A stretch of 64,000 nt of DNA from contig NZ_JAWRCU010000022.1 in the NCBI RefSeq assembly GCF_033542235.1, positions 1 to 64,000 of the forward strand. The letters are read 5' to 3'. The number at the start of each line of letters is the position of its first letter. The first letter of the stretch is position 1. The position numbers were made by a program, and so were the translations under genes. Shown here one piece after another: positions 29,174-37,108 of this stretch. A model generated the notes under the pieces. That model did no database searches, was not told where the DNA came from, and worked only from the letters and a program-made list of their open reading frames with translations. Source of the DNA: JAWRCU01 sp033542235. Lineage in GTDB: Bacteria; Pseudomonadota; Alphaproteobacteria; Rhizobiales; Rhizobiaceae.

Positions 29174-29998
29174 ATGTCGATGCCGAGTGACGCGAGCCGC
29201 AGAGCCAGCCGCCTCCTGAAGATTTCGGCGGCGGCGATCGTTGCTATGAGCCTCGCCGGCTGCGCCAAGGACAGGCTTACGACCGGTTCGATCACGCGCA
29301 GCAGCGGCAAGCCGGTGGAACAGATGTCGGCCGGCGAGGTTCAATCGGCCGCACGCTCCCTGGGCTCCCTTTACGCCTCCAACCCGAACGACAAGTCGAC
29401 TGCAATGCGCTATGCGAGCGTGCTGCAGATGGGCGGCGATGCCGATCAGTCGCTGGCGGTGATGCGCAAGCTCGCCATCGCCTATCCGAAGGATCGCGAC
29501 GTGCTTGCCGCCTACGGCAAGGCGCTTGCCGCTGCGGGCCAATTGGAGCCGGCGCTCGATGCCGTGCGCCGCGCACAGACGCCGGAGTATCCGGACTGGA
29601 AGCTGGTCTCGGCCGAAGGCGCGATCCTCGACCAGATGGGCAATGCCAACCAGGCGCGCGAGCTCTATCGCAAAGCGCTTGAGCTGAAGCCCGACGAGCC
29701 CTCGGTGCTCTCCAATCTCGGCATGTCCTATGTGCTCGAAGGCGACCTGCGCATGGCGGAGACCTACCTACGCACCGCCTCGCAGCAGCCGGGCTCCGAC
29801 AGCCGCGTCAGGCAAAACCTTGCGCTGGTCGTCGGTCTGCAAGGACGCTTCGACGAGGCGGAGCAGATCGCCAGCCAGGAACTCTCGCCCGACCAGGCAA
29901 AAGCCAACGTCGCCTATCTGCGCCAGATGCTTTCACAACAGAATTCGTGGAAGCAGCTCAAGGACGGCGACAAAATGGCCAAGAACAACACCAATTAG
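29174..29998 (+). CDS. TadD-like tetratricopeptide lipoprotein
   Basis: 274 residues with a lipoprotein signal (ISAAAIVAMSLAGC lipobox) and about four TPR units across residues 65-250 (for example LEPALDAVRRAQTPEYPDWKL, QARELYRKALELKPDEPSVLSNLG). This is the TadD pilotin type of the Flp/Tad pilus, anchored in the outer membrane. The Tad operon itself is 27 kb away on the other strand. A GTG start at 29126 is possible; ATG 29174 gives a tidier signal peptide. TPR lipoproteins are easily over-called, so the Tad link is moderate. Confidence 0.8.
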   Translation: MSMPSDASRRASRLLKISAAAIVAMSLAGCAKDRLTTGSITRSSGKPVEQMSAGEVQSAARSLGSLYASNPNDKSTAMRYASVLQMGGDADQSLAVMRKLAIAYPKDRDVLAAYGKALAAAGQLEPALDAVRRAQTPEYPDWKLVSAEGAILDQMGNANQARELYRKALELKPDEPSVLSNLGMSYVLEGDLRMAETYLRTASQQPGSDSRVRQNLALVVGLQGRFDEAEQIASQELSPDQAKANVAYLRQMLSQQNSWKQLKDGDKMAKNNTN

Positions 29999-30050
29999 TG
30001 GGACAGTCTGACGCTCGACCAATTCTGGCAAACGGGCGCGAACTTCCATT

Positions 30051-30088
30051 GCTTGTGGCTGGCGCAACGACGTCGTTGCGCCACAAGC
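30051..30088. repeat. strong hairpin between convergent genes
   Basis: GCTTGTGGC...GCGCAACGAC pairs with GTCGTTGCGC-CACAAGC, with a 4-base bulge on one side and essentially no loop. No T run follows. Probably a bidirectional transcript end or a processed 3' structure. Confidence 0.55.
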
Positions 30089-30137
30089 TGACGTCGATCG
30101 ATCTAAGCTGAAAGCGACAATTGCCGCTAAGGCGGAC

Positions 30138-31175
30138 CTATTTGGTGTCGCTCGCGTGTAAGGTTCCGGGTATTTTGACCTTCTGGCAAGCGAGCGCCTC
30201 TTCGACTGCGCGGCCCGAGTCCTTCAAGCTTAAGTTGGCGATGATCTTGCCCTTGTGCGTGATTTGCATCCAGTTGCTGTCCATCAAGACGGTGATCAGG
30301 TCGGGGTCCGGTGTTATGACCTCGAAGGAGTTGTTCTTGGTGAATTCCCTCTTCAGTTCGGACCACGAGGTGCCTCTGGCGCGGCCGAAGGTGAACTTGA
30401 GTTCGTATTCTTGACCTGCGTCGAAACGTGTGGCCCATGTGGGGTTGGTCAAGGTGAACAGCATCATTTTGGGGTGCCGCACGTCGTCCTTGGTCCAGAT
30501 GGCCGTGAATTCCAACGTAGTTTGCCCGCCGGTGCCCTCGTCGAACCACGAACGCATGACGCATGTATTGTCCGGTGTTTTGAAGTCGATCTCCCACCAG
30601 CCGACGTCGGCCCATTTCTCGTACTGGGGCTGTGTCGCTTTCTGTAGTGACTGCTGCAGTATTATTGCGTTCAAGTTGATGTCCCCTTCGGGGGTGTTAA
30701 CGGTGACCGTGAGCGCGTCGGGGTGGGTCTTGACGAGGGTCAGGCAAGCGGTGTCGGGGTGATCCTTCTTGTCCTGCTTCCATGCGGCGGCTCCTGCCGC
30801 TTCGGGGCTGTTGGAGTCGTCCTCCATCTCCGTCACCATAAAGTTGAGTGTGTTGCCCGCGTTGGGGACGCTCCACCGGACCCCCTCCGCTTCGCAATCG
30901 TCCTCACCGGCCACGAGATAACCGTCGTCCTTCCTATCCTGCTCGGAGCGCGGCTGGTCCGCGGGTTTGGCGCCTTGGAGTACCTCGTTTGATTGGGTGA
31001 ACTGTGGAGTGATGTTGTTGAAATCCGGGGTGCCAGGCGGGTCCGGGCAGGCTGGGTTGGCGGAATTGAGACCGTTGCAGTTCGAGGTTTTGCCACCTGC
31101 CGGAACAGGGGCTCCTGTGGCGAGAATCAACGTTAGCGTGAATACGGCGGTGGCTACGTGGTGGGTGACTCTCAT
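30138..31175 (-). CDS. secreted protein of unknown function (345 aa)
   Basis: Sec signal peptide (VATAVFTLTLILATGAPVPAGG) followed by a Pro/Asn/Asp-rich segment and a mixed mature domain with five cysteines. The C-terminal part (LMDSNWMQITHKGKIIANLSLKDSGRAVEEALACQ, residue ~305 on) resembles the ending of small periplasmic proteins of the rhizobial invasion-associated type. The body does not match a family I recognise. ATG 31175 is the only reasonable start. Base use is more even than in the surrounding genes, which hints at an acquired gene. It sits alone at the left edge of an accessory patch. Confidence 0.75.
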   Translation of the reverse strand: MRVTHHVATAVFTLTLILATGAPVPAGGKTSNCNGLNSANPACPDPPGTPDFNNITPQFTQSNEVLQGAKPADQPRSEQDRKDDGYLVAGEDDCEAEGVRWSVPNAGNTLNFMVTEMEDDSNSPEAAGAAAWKQDKKDHPDTACLTLVKTHPDALTVTVNTPEGDINLNAIILQQSLQKATQPQYEKWADVGWWEIDFKTPDNTCVMRSWFDEGTGGQTTLEFTAIWTKDDVRHPKMMLFTLTNPTWATRFDAGQEYELKFTFGRARGTSWSELKREFTKNNSFEVITPDPDLITVLMDSNWMQITHKGKIIANLSLKDSGRAVEEALACQKVKIPGTLHASDTK

Positions 31176-31250
31176 TTACACACTCCCGACTTCGGTTATG
31201 GGCTGTCGCGGCTGTAAAAAGTTCCACATGTGGCCAGGCAAGCACCCCCT

Positions 31251-31481
31251 TCAAATCGTGGTCGACGCGCGGGCAGTTGCGTCCTCGGGCCGCAGCCGCG
31301 GCCACGAGTACCGGCTGTCGGGCTCGACAAAGTTGGCGAGTTCGGCCTCCGCCACCTCCTTCAGCCCTTCATAGAAGTGAAACGTGTTGGCGCTGACGGT
31401 GTTGAACCGAACGCTTGGCATGTTCACGAATTCGGCCCGCTGGGGCTCCTCGGCCCTCGAGGTGGCGTAGAGCGGATACAT
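31251..31481 (-). pseudogene. fragment of a DUF1254/DUF1214 protein
   Basis: The 76-codon frame contains YPLYATSRAEEPQRAEFVN, then FNTVSANTFHFYEGLKEVAEAE and NFVEPDSRY. These match the central linker of DUF1254 proteins (pattern EFVN.SG..FNTIHAN...FYE....VVQ.EP...LDPE). Both flanking domains are missing and the end (EDATARASTTI) looks like a join across a deletion. I read it as a decayed remnant, not a functional gene. Confidence 0.5.
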
Positions 31482-31874
31482 ATTGGCGCCTTCCTTTCAC
31501 GTGCCGACGGCAGCGCCTATGTCACCATCCTCGCATTGCATGAAAGCATAGGCCCTCCATTTGCTCCACCGAGAACTGACGACCAAGCCTGCGACAACCA
31601 GAATTGTATCAGTGCCATCCCCCGGTGTCAGATGAAATTGCCCTTTCCGGAGTTGAGCTGACGCTCCTTTAAGAAGGTCACCTGCAATGTCCTCGTTCGG
31701 GCAATGGCAAAAGCCGCCTCAGCCCCATTGCTGACGCCTGCGACGCGCATGTCTCCCATCAACTGCTGAAGGTGGCCCATTCGCAGTTGATGGCCTTCAA
31801 AGCGACGCCCGCCATCCGGAGACGTCGCCGGCCGCGGCAAGATTGGCGAGCCTGATCAATGCGGCATCGCGGGA
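31482..31874. other. stretch without a convincing gene
   Basis: Only short frames exist (for example a 70-codon one at 31628-31840, minus) without a recognisable motif or ribosome site. Composition is more even than in the neighbouring genes. It may be further remnant sequence next to the DUF1254 fragment. Confidence 0.4.
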
Positions 31875-32357
31875 CTAGTCAGCGGGTTTCGTCTCTCCCG
31901 TCAGGTCGAGCCGCATTTCCGGACCTATCTGGAAGCCAAGCCGCTGGTAAAGAGACTTCCCCGCATCCGATGAATGAAGCACTGCCGTTGTGCAGCCTAT
32001 TGACCTAAGATGTTCAATTGCGCGCAGGACGAGAGCGGCGGCTATCCCTTGGCGACGAAGCGCCGGCTCTACGAAAACATGCCAGATGTAACCGTGTTGC
32101 CTGAATGAAGGGACGGTGATGGCCGGATACGGGACCCGATGCAGTTGACATATGGTCGAGCCGACAACCGCGCCCCTTAGCTCAGCCAAGAACGCCTCCA
32201 TCCTGAAATGCCTGCGCCCATCTTCAATAAACTCGCTGACGATCTGTTCAGCATCGGGTTCGATGTTCTCGACCCCTACACCATAGCTTTCCCAAATCGC
32301 GCGGTAGTGTCTGACGAGGATTTGGTCATCGCCCTCCCCGGCCTTTCGGATCAACAT
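31875..32357 (-). CDS. GNAT family N-acetyltransferase
   Basis: 160-residue acetyl-CoA-dependent acyltransferase. The acetyl-CoA binding motif is WHVFVEPALRRQGIAAALV (about 95-113), with AVLHSSDAGKSLYQRLGFQ as the C-terminal motif B. It begins MLIRKAGEGDDQ, typical of stand-alone GNAT enzymes. Substrate unknown; relatives acetylate antibiotics, amino acids or protein N-termini. Part of an accessory gene patch without an operon partner. Confidence 0.88.
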   Translation of the reverse strand: MLIRKAGEGDDQILVRHYRAIWESYGVGVENIEPDAEQIVSEFIEDGRRHFRMEAFLAELRGAVVGSTICQLHRVPYPAITVPSFRQHGYIWHVFVEPALRRQGIAAALVLRAIEHLRSIGCTTAVLHSSDAGKSLYQRLGFQIGPEMRLDLTGETKPAD

Positions 32358-32624
32358 GGAAACAGAGCCCTCTTCACAGCCGGAAGATCGGATACCGACT
32401 ATTCGCCAGAATGCGTGGCCCCGAAGGCGGTTCCACCGCGCCCTCAGGCAACAGCCCTACCGCGCATGGTCCCCAGCCTCCGGCCGACAAGAATGTCATC
32501 TGCATGAGCATACCGTGAGCGCGGTGCATGCTGCCTAGGACAGCCGGAGACCGCGGCCATAGAGGTCCTCCAGGAACCGCCCGCCGGCAAGCGCGTTGGC
32601 CTCTCTCAGCCGGAGATCGAGACC

Positions 32625-33131
32625 ATGGTCGACGTGACCGCCGTTCCGAACCTTGATTTCAGCCGCTATCTGGGCCGCTGGTATGAAATCTGGCGCCTGC
32701 CGCTGAAGCAGGAGGATGAAAATGCGACTGACATCACGGCCACCTACTCGCTGAACGACGGCAAAATCCGGGTCGACAATCGTTGCTTCGATAAAGACGG
32801 GAAGCCTATACGGGCCATTGGAGAGGCGACTGCAGTTGGGGATTCCACTTCGCGTTTGAAGGTGAGTTTCTTGCCCGCACATCTCCGGTGGATACCTTTC
32901 ACCCATGGCGACTACTGGGTTCTGAAGATCGACCCCGACTACAAAACCGCGCTGGTTGGAACGCCTGATCGCAAGCACATCTGGCTCTTGTCTCGCCAGC
33001 CGGCACTGCCGGATGCCACGCGCGAGGATTACCTTGCCGAAGCGCGTCGTCAGGGCTTTGACCTCAGCGGCCTGATCACCCCTCGCCATGCGGGCCGCGA
33101 GGTAACCAACGCGATGGTGGAAAAGAGCTGA
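32625..33131 (+). CDS. lipocalin family protein (Blc-like)
   Basis: 168-residue lipocalin. The signature GRWYEIWRLPLKQE lies near residue 17, with ATYSLNDGKIRVDNRC and a late YWVLKIDPDY / ALVGTPDRKHIWLLSRQP region, as in bacterial lipocalin Blc. Unlike E. coli Blc it has no lipoprotein signal, so it is probably cytoplasmic or its export signal is lost. Lipocalins bind lysophospholipids or fatty acids. ATG 32625 is the first start before the signature. The 267 bases before it hold nothing I can recognise. Confidence 0.88.
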   Translation: MVDVTAVPNLDFSRYLGRWYEIWRLPLKQEDENATDITATYSLNDGKIRVDNRCFDKDGKPIRAIGEATAVGDSTSRLKVSFLPAHLRWIPFTHGDYWVLKIDPDYKTALVGTPDRKHIWLLSRQPALPDATREDYLAEARRQGFDLSGLITPRHAGREVTNAMVEKS

Positions 33132-33155
33132 CGGCACAGCTGGGAAGGACGAGGC

Positions 33156-33494
33156 ATGCACAGTGACATATGGCTTCTGGAACGCCGCTTCTGGTTGGAA
33201 GGAGTGTCAGTTTACGAGGAGCGCTTGCACGAGCAGGCGCTGCTGATCTTCCCAGGCCTCGGTGTGATGGACCGAAAAGCTGTCATCGAGAGCCTGCGCG
33301 ATGCCCCTCGTTGGGACGACGTCATCATCTCCGACGAACGCTTGTCGCTGGCCAACGATAGCTTGGCACTTGCGTATGCGGCTGAGGCTCGACGCAATGA
33401 CCAACACCCTTATCGAGTGTTCTGCGGCTCCTGCTATGTCCTAAGTGCTGAGGGCTGGCTGATGCTCAGCCATCAGCAGACGCTACAGCCATAG
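33156..33494 (+). CDS. SnoaL/DUF4440-like (NTF2 fold) protein
   Basis: 112-residue small protein. It begins with LLERRFWLEG and continues DRKAVIESLRDAPRWDDVIISDERL, then LALAYAAEARRNDQHPYRVFCGSCYVL, and ends LSHQQT. This is the pattern of DUF4440/NTF2-like proteins, in which a cone-shaped pocket binds a small molecule. Catalytic function is unknown. It is 24 bases after the lipocalin on the same strand and may be cotranscribed. Confidence 0.78.
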   Translation: MHSDIWLLERRFWLEGVSVYEERLHEQALLIFPGLGVMDRKAVIESLRDAPRWDDVIISDERLSLANDSLALAYAAEARRNDQHPYRVFCGSCYVLSAEGWLMLSHQQTLQP

Positions 33495-33509
33495 CCGGGC
33501 TAAGCGGCG

Positions 33510-34067
33510 TCAGCCCGCCAGGTCGCCCATTGCGGGATAGATGACCGAATGGTCATCGCGCACGACGGCTCCCTTCGTCAATACGGCAGGCTCCGTCCGG
33601 TTCTTGTCCATCAGGTGAATGACCTGCTCGCCGCGTGCCAGAAGATAGTCGGCGATAATCCGACGATGGCAGCGCCACCAGACGGCTTCCGAGCACATGA
33701 TCACGCACGGTCGTTCCCGGCCAAGCCCGATCAGTCGCTCAAACCCGCCGCGGAACTCCAGTGAAAGGGCGTAGTCCGCGTAATTGTGGAAGCTGCGGTT
33801 GTGCCACCCCGCGTTCAGCTCTGGCGGAATTTCCATTGCCCTCCCGCGCCGGCCACCAAGCGCTGCAATGTACTCATACCCGATCTGAAATTCGGCGAGC
33901 GATCGACACAGCACGTCGCCGTTGAACTGCGGGTGCGCCCCTGAGCCTGGCATCCGGCGGACGTCGACGACCACCTCGATCCCTGCCGCCTGCAATATCT
34001 CCACCAAGCCGGAAAGGCTCCGGTTCGAATGGCCGACGGTGTAGAACGAGTATGGCAGCTTCTTCAT
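33510..34067 (-). CDS. DUF488 family protein
   Basis: 185-residue protein with all DUF488 hallmarks: YTVGHSNRSL near the start, VVDVRRMPGS, the Tyr-rich middle, and CVIMCSEAVWWRCHR with paired cysteines and a histidine, a likely active or metal site. The biochemical function of the family is unsettled. MKKLPYSF at 34067 is chosen because conservation begins there; the frame is open to 34136. It converges with the NTF2-like gene. Confidence 0.88.
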   Translation of the reverse strand: MKKLPYSFYTVGHSNRSLSGLVEILQAAGIEVVVDVRRMPGSGAHPQFNGDVLCRSLAEFQIGYEYIAALGGRRGRAMEIPPELNAGWHNRSFHNYADYALSLEFRGGFERLIGLGRERPCVIMCSEAVWWRCHRRIIADYLLARGEQVIHLMDKNRTEPAVLTKGAVVRDDHSVIYPAMGDLAG

Positions 34068-34321
34068 GAGGAATCCCACCGCCAGGCGGAGCGGCAGCCG
34101 CGGCTCGCGTATCGCAGTGGATTGCATCTCCCACAACCAGATGGTTTGCGCACCGTAACGTCGAGCTTTGGCAAGGAGCGCTCAGCCAATCTTGCCCAGG
34201 ATGAAGCTCTAGCCTACACCCCCGTCCGGCGAACTCCATCAATCAAGCGCGATTGCCGGGGCCGGCGGTAGCCGCGAAATTTGCCCTCTTGGTACGTGTG
34301 CAGTTCTATAGGCAAGCCCTG

Positions 34322-35395
34322 ATGCGCGCATTCTTTCGATTGGTTGCCGCGACGATCCTGGCTTTCGGCGTGGCCGGTTGCACCAGTGTGTCCTACTACG
34401 CACAAGCCCTGGAGGGTCATGTGAAGATCATGGCAGCGCGCCGGGACGTCGGAAAACTGATCAACGATCCTTCGACCTCCGAAGCCTTGCGCGCCCGAAT
34501 GGAATCGGCGCGTGAGATACGACAGTTTGCCGTTGATGAACTGGCGCTGCCCGACAACAGAAGCTACCGCAGCTATGTCGACGTCGGTCCGGAGGCGGTC
34601 ACATGGGCCGTTTTCGCCGCGCCGGAATTCTCGCTGACTCCGCACGCATGGTGCTTTCCGGTCTACGGCTGTGTTCCCTACAAGGGATATTTCTCCAAGA
34701 AGTCAGCCACTGAATTCGCTGCCGGACTGCAAAGGCAGGGGCTGGACGTGCATGTGACTGGCATCACTGCATATTCGACGCTGGGATGGTCGAAGGACCC
34801 GCTTCTGAGCACGATGCTCACCCAGGGTGACACCCATCTCGCGGAGGTGGTTTTCCATGAGCTGGCCCACCAGCGCGTCTATATCCACGGCGATTCCGAG
34901 TTCAACGAGGCGTTCGCCGTCGCAGTCGAAACAACCGGCGTGAGGAAATGGCTACGCGCGGCCGGCGATACTGCCGGCCTGCGCCGTTACGAAGCCGACA
35001 GAAGGCGCCGCGCTGATTTTCTGGCGCTGGTCTCGCAAACACGGGAAGAGCTGAGGCATATCTATGAGAGTTCCGGCACCGTAAGCGAGAAGCGGGCCGC
35101 AAAGGCGGCAGCGTTCGAAAGACTGCGCACGCGCTACCGTCGGCTGCGCGACGACCGTTGGCACGGGTACCGCGCTTTCGATGCCTGGTTCGATGCTCCG
35201 ATAAACAACGCAAAGCTCGCCGTGGTTTCCGTCTACGACGCTCAGGTGAAGTCGTTCCTCCGCTTGTTCGATCTGTGTTCGGGCGACTACCCACGATTCT
35301 ATGCGTCGGTTGAGCAGCTCGGCAAATTGAACAAAGCGGATCGGGCCAGAGCGCTTGAGTCAGCACAAGCGTGTTATGATGCCGGTCACAGCTGA
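34322..35395 (+). CDS. predicted aminopeptidase lipoprotein (Pfam Aminopep type)
   Basis: 357-residue outer-membrane or periplasmic lipoprotein: signal LVAATILAFGVAGC ends in a lipobox. The zinc-protease motif HELAH lies in AEVVFHELAHQRVYIHG, with the third-ligand region FNEAFAVAVE downstream. The N-terminal part YYAQALEGHVKIM and middle AYSTLGWSKDPLLSTML match the putative aminopeptidase family. Substrate unknown. MRAFFRL at 34322 starts directly before the signal peptide; the 23 upstream codons are not needed. Confidence 0.87.
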   Translation: MRAFFRLVAATILAFGVAGCTSVSYYAQALEGHVKIMAARRDVGKLINDPSTSEALRARMESAREIRQFAVDELALPDNRSYRSYVDVGPEAVTWAVFAAPEFSLTPHAWCFPVYGCVPYKGYFSKKSATEFAAGLQRQGLDVHVTGITAYSTLGWSKDPLLSTMLTQGDTHLAEVVFHELAHQRVYIHGDSEFNEAFAVAVETTGVRKWLRAAGDTAGLRRYEADRRRRADFLALVSQTREELRHIYESSGTVSEKRAAKAAAFERLRTRYRRLRDDRWHGYRAFDAWFDAPINNAKLAVVSVYDAQVKSFLRLFDLCSGDYPRFYASVEQLGKLNKADRARALESAQACYDAGHS

Positions 35396-35506
35396 GGACG
35401 CGAGGCGGCGCGGATCAGGGATGGTGTTTGCTACGAAGTAGCTGATGCACTCGGCAGCCGAAGCAGGCGTTTGAATGTATCATTGGTTGGCCGGGCTCTG
35501 AGACTT

Positions 35507-35809
35507 CTACGGCTTGATTGGGCGGATAGCTGACCGACAGCTTTCGGGTTCGCTAAGCGAGAAAGCGGACAGACGCCTCTTTGAGGCGACTAAGCCCAGC
35601 AGCAGGTCGAAGCGGATGCGCCTCTCCAGCATCAGAAGGACCTCCATCCCGGCGTGACGGAAGCGGGGCAGTTGCGCATCCTCGATGCAGGGCAAGGTCA
35701 GGAAGAAGATTTCGGGGCGCGGATTGTCTTGTTGAAGGAGGCCACCTCGTAGATATAGCCGAGCGCTGCGGTTGCGGTTGATGAGCATGGGCTCGTCGGC
35801 GCGCATCAC
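35507..35809 (-). pseudogene. fragment of a cupin-containing HTH regulator
   Basis: The frame reads MLINRNRSARLYLRGG, then PRPEIFFLTLPCIEDAQLPRF, RHAGMEVLLMLERRIRF. This is the sensor half of XRE/cupin regulators (pattern 'RHAG.E...MLEGR..Y'), but the DNA-binding half is absent and the cupin barrel breaks off. No start with a ribosome site. I interpret it as a decayed gene; the assignment rests on a short match. Confidence 0.4.
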
Positions 35810-35829
35810 GCAAATCGATCCCTTCTCGC

Positions 35830-36320
35830 CGGGCTAGATGAAGACGTCCGACAAATAGTCACCATCGAACATCTCGGCATGCACCCTCGGTCACCCTGAC
35901 ATCCGTGCCGAAAAGCTTCATCCTGAGATCGGCGCTCATATTGTGGATCGCGGCCTAAGAGGCACTTTAGACCGGCTGGCCTATCGATAGACACGGCCCG
36001 GCGAGCGAGCCGGCATTGACGAGGTGGCCGCGAGACGATGCGGCCGCCTCGGTGCCACCGTGGGCATGTCGTCAAAGGCGGATGGCCGGTCGTGGAGAGC
36101 GATGCCACAAACCGCCAATCCTCCTCCAAGCGAATGCCCCGTCGAAAGGCGGCGGCTGACGCAATGCTGACCTACCCTCGATGTCGCGATGGACGTGCGA
36201 TCGATGTTCCGTCAGCACATATCTGACCGTGCCCCCATAGGCGATGTCGATCTTGGGCGTTCTTAGCCCATCCACTTGGATGCTAGCTCGGCAAAGGCGG
36301 GCGCGTTGCCGTCGCGACAA
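35830..36320 (-). pseudogene. frameshifted short-chain dehydrogenase remnant
   Basis: Pieces in different minus-strand frames line up with an SDR: RGHLVNAGSLAGPC (the Ser-containing strand), then AAIHNMSADLRMKLFGTDVRVTEG (the usual 'LRADL.GT.VRVT.IEPG' segment), separated by stops. Several frameshifts are needed, so no protein is made. Together with the regulator fragment this fills the 930-base gap between the peptidase and the B6 locus. Confidence 0.42.
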
Positions 36321-36325
36321 TGAAG

Positions 36326-37072
36326 TTAATACCGGACCATGCCTGCATCGACGTTGATTGTCTGGCCGGTCATCCAGCGCGCATCGTCCGAGGCAAGAAA
36401 TGATACGACGTCGGCGATATGCTCGGGCTGTCCTTTACCCTTGATGGCCTGCAGCATCTCGACGAAACCGAACGCCTCGTTGTGCGGACTCACCTTGACG
36501 CCGTCGCTCTCGATCAGGCCCGGCGTCACCGCATTGGCGGTGATATTGTGCTTGCCAAGCTCCGTGGCTAGCGCGCGGGTGAAGCCTATGACGCCGCCCT
36601 TGGCAGCGACATAGGCAGCCATGTTCGGCGTGCCGGCGAAGAATGTGTTGGAGGCGATGCTTATGACGCGGCCCGCCTTGCCTGCGGCTCGCATCTGGTC
36701 GGTCGCCGCACGGGTGACGATGAAGGTGCCCGTCAGGTTGACGTCGATGATCTTGCGCCAGTGTTCGAGGTCGACGTCGTCCCAGGCGATGAACGGAACG
36801 ATGCTGGCATTGTTGACCAGTATGTCCACGCCGCCGGTCAGCGCCTGGATCTTGCCGAACAGCGCCTTGACCGACGCCGGATCGGAAATATCGGCGGCGA
36901 CGGCCTTCGCCTTGCCGCCGATTGACGCTGCGGCCCCCTTGGCGCCCTCGGCGTTGATGTCGCTCACGATGACGGTCGCGCCGTCGGCGGCAAGCCGTGC
37001 CGCGATCGCTTTGCCGATGCCTTGTGCGGCGCCAGTCACCAGCGCCGTCTTTCCCCCAAGCCGTTCAGTCAT
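36326..37072 (-). CDS. pyridoxal 4-dehydrogenase
   Basis: 248-residue NAD-dependent SDR that oxidises pyridoxal to 4-pyridoxolactone, step 2 of pyridoxine degradation. It shows the cofactor motif GAAQGIGKAIA, NNAS and the catalytic YVAAKGG (Tyr-x3-Lys). The sequence matches my recollection of the M. loti enzyme almost along its full length (DDVDLEHWRKIIDVNLTGTF, NTFFAGTPNMAAY), a far closer match than to generic SDRs. It is the last gene of the minus-strand run that begins with the BMP-type transporter, 36 bases after the aminotransferase. Confidence 0.95.
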   Translation of the reverse strand: MTERLGGKTALVTGAAQGIGKAIAARLAADGATVIVSDINAEGAKGAAASIGGKAKAVAADISDPASVKALFGKIQALTGGVDILVNNASIVPFIAWDDVDLEHWRKIIDVNLTGTFIVTRAATDQMRAAGKAGRVISIASNTFFAGTPNMAAYVAAKGGVIGFTRALATELGKHNITANAVTPGLIESDGVKVSPHNEAFGFVEMLQAIKGKGQPEHIADVVSFLASDDARWMTGQTINVDAGMVRY

Positions 37073-37108
37073 GAAATTACTCCCTCAACCCGTGATCCGA
37101 TGATGTGT

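Noticed and set aside
31628..31840. 70-codon minus-strand ORF
   Set aside because: No recognisable motif, no ribosome site, located in decayed sequence.
36326..37072. Generic SDR (3-oxoacyl-ACP reductase) annotation
   Set aside because: Sequence and neighbours fit pyridoxal 4-dehydrogenase much more specifically.
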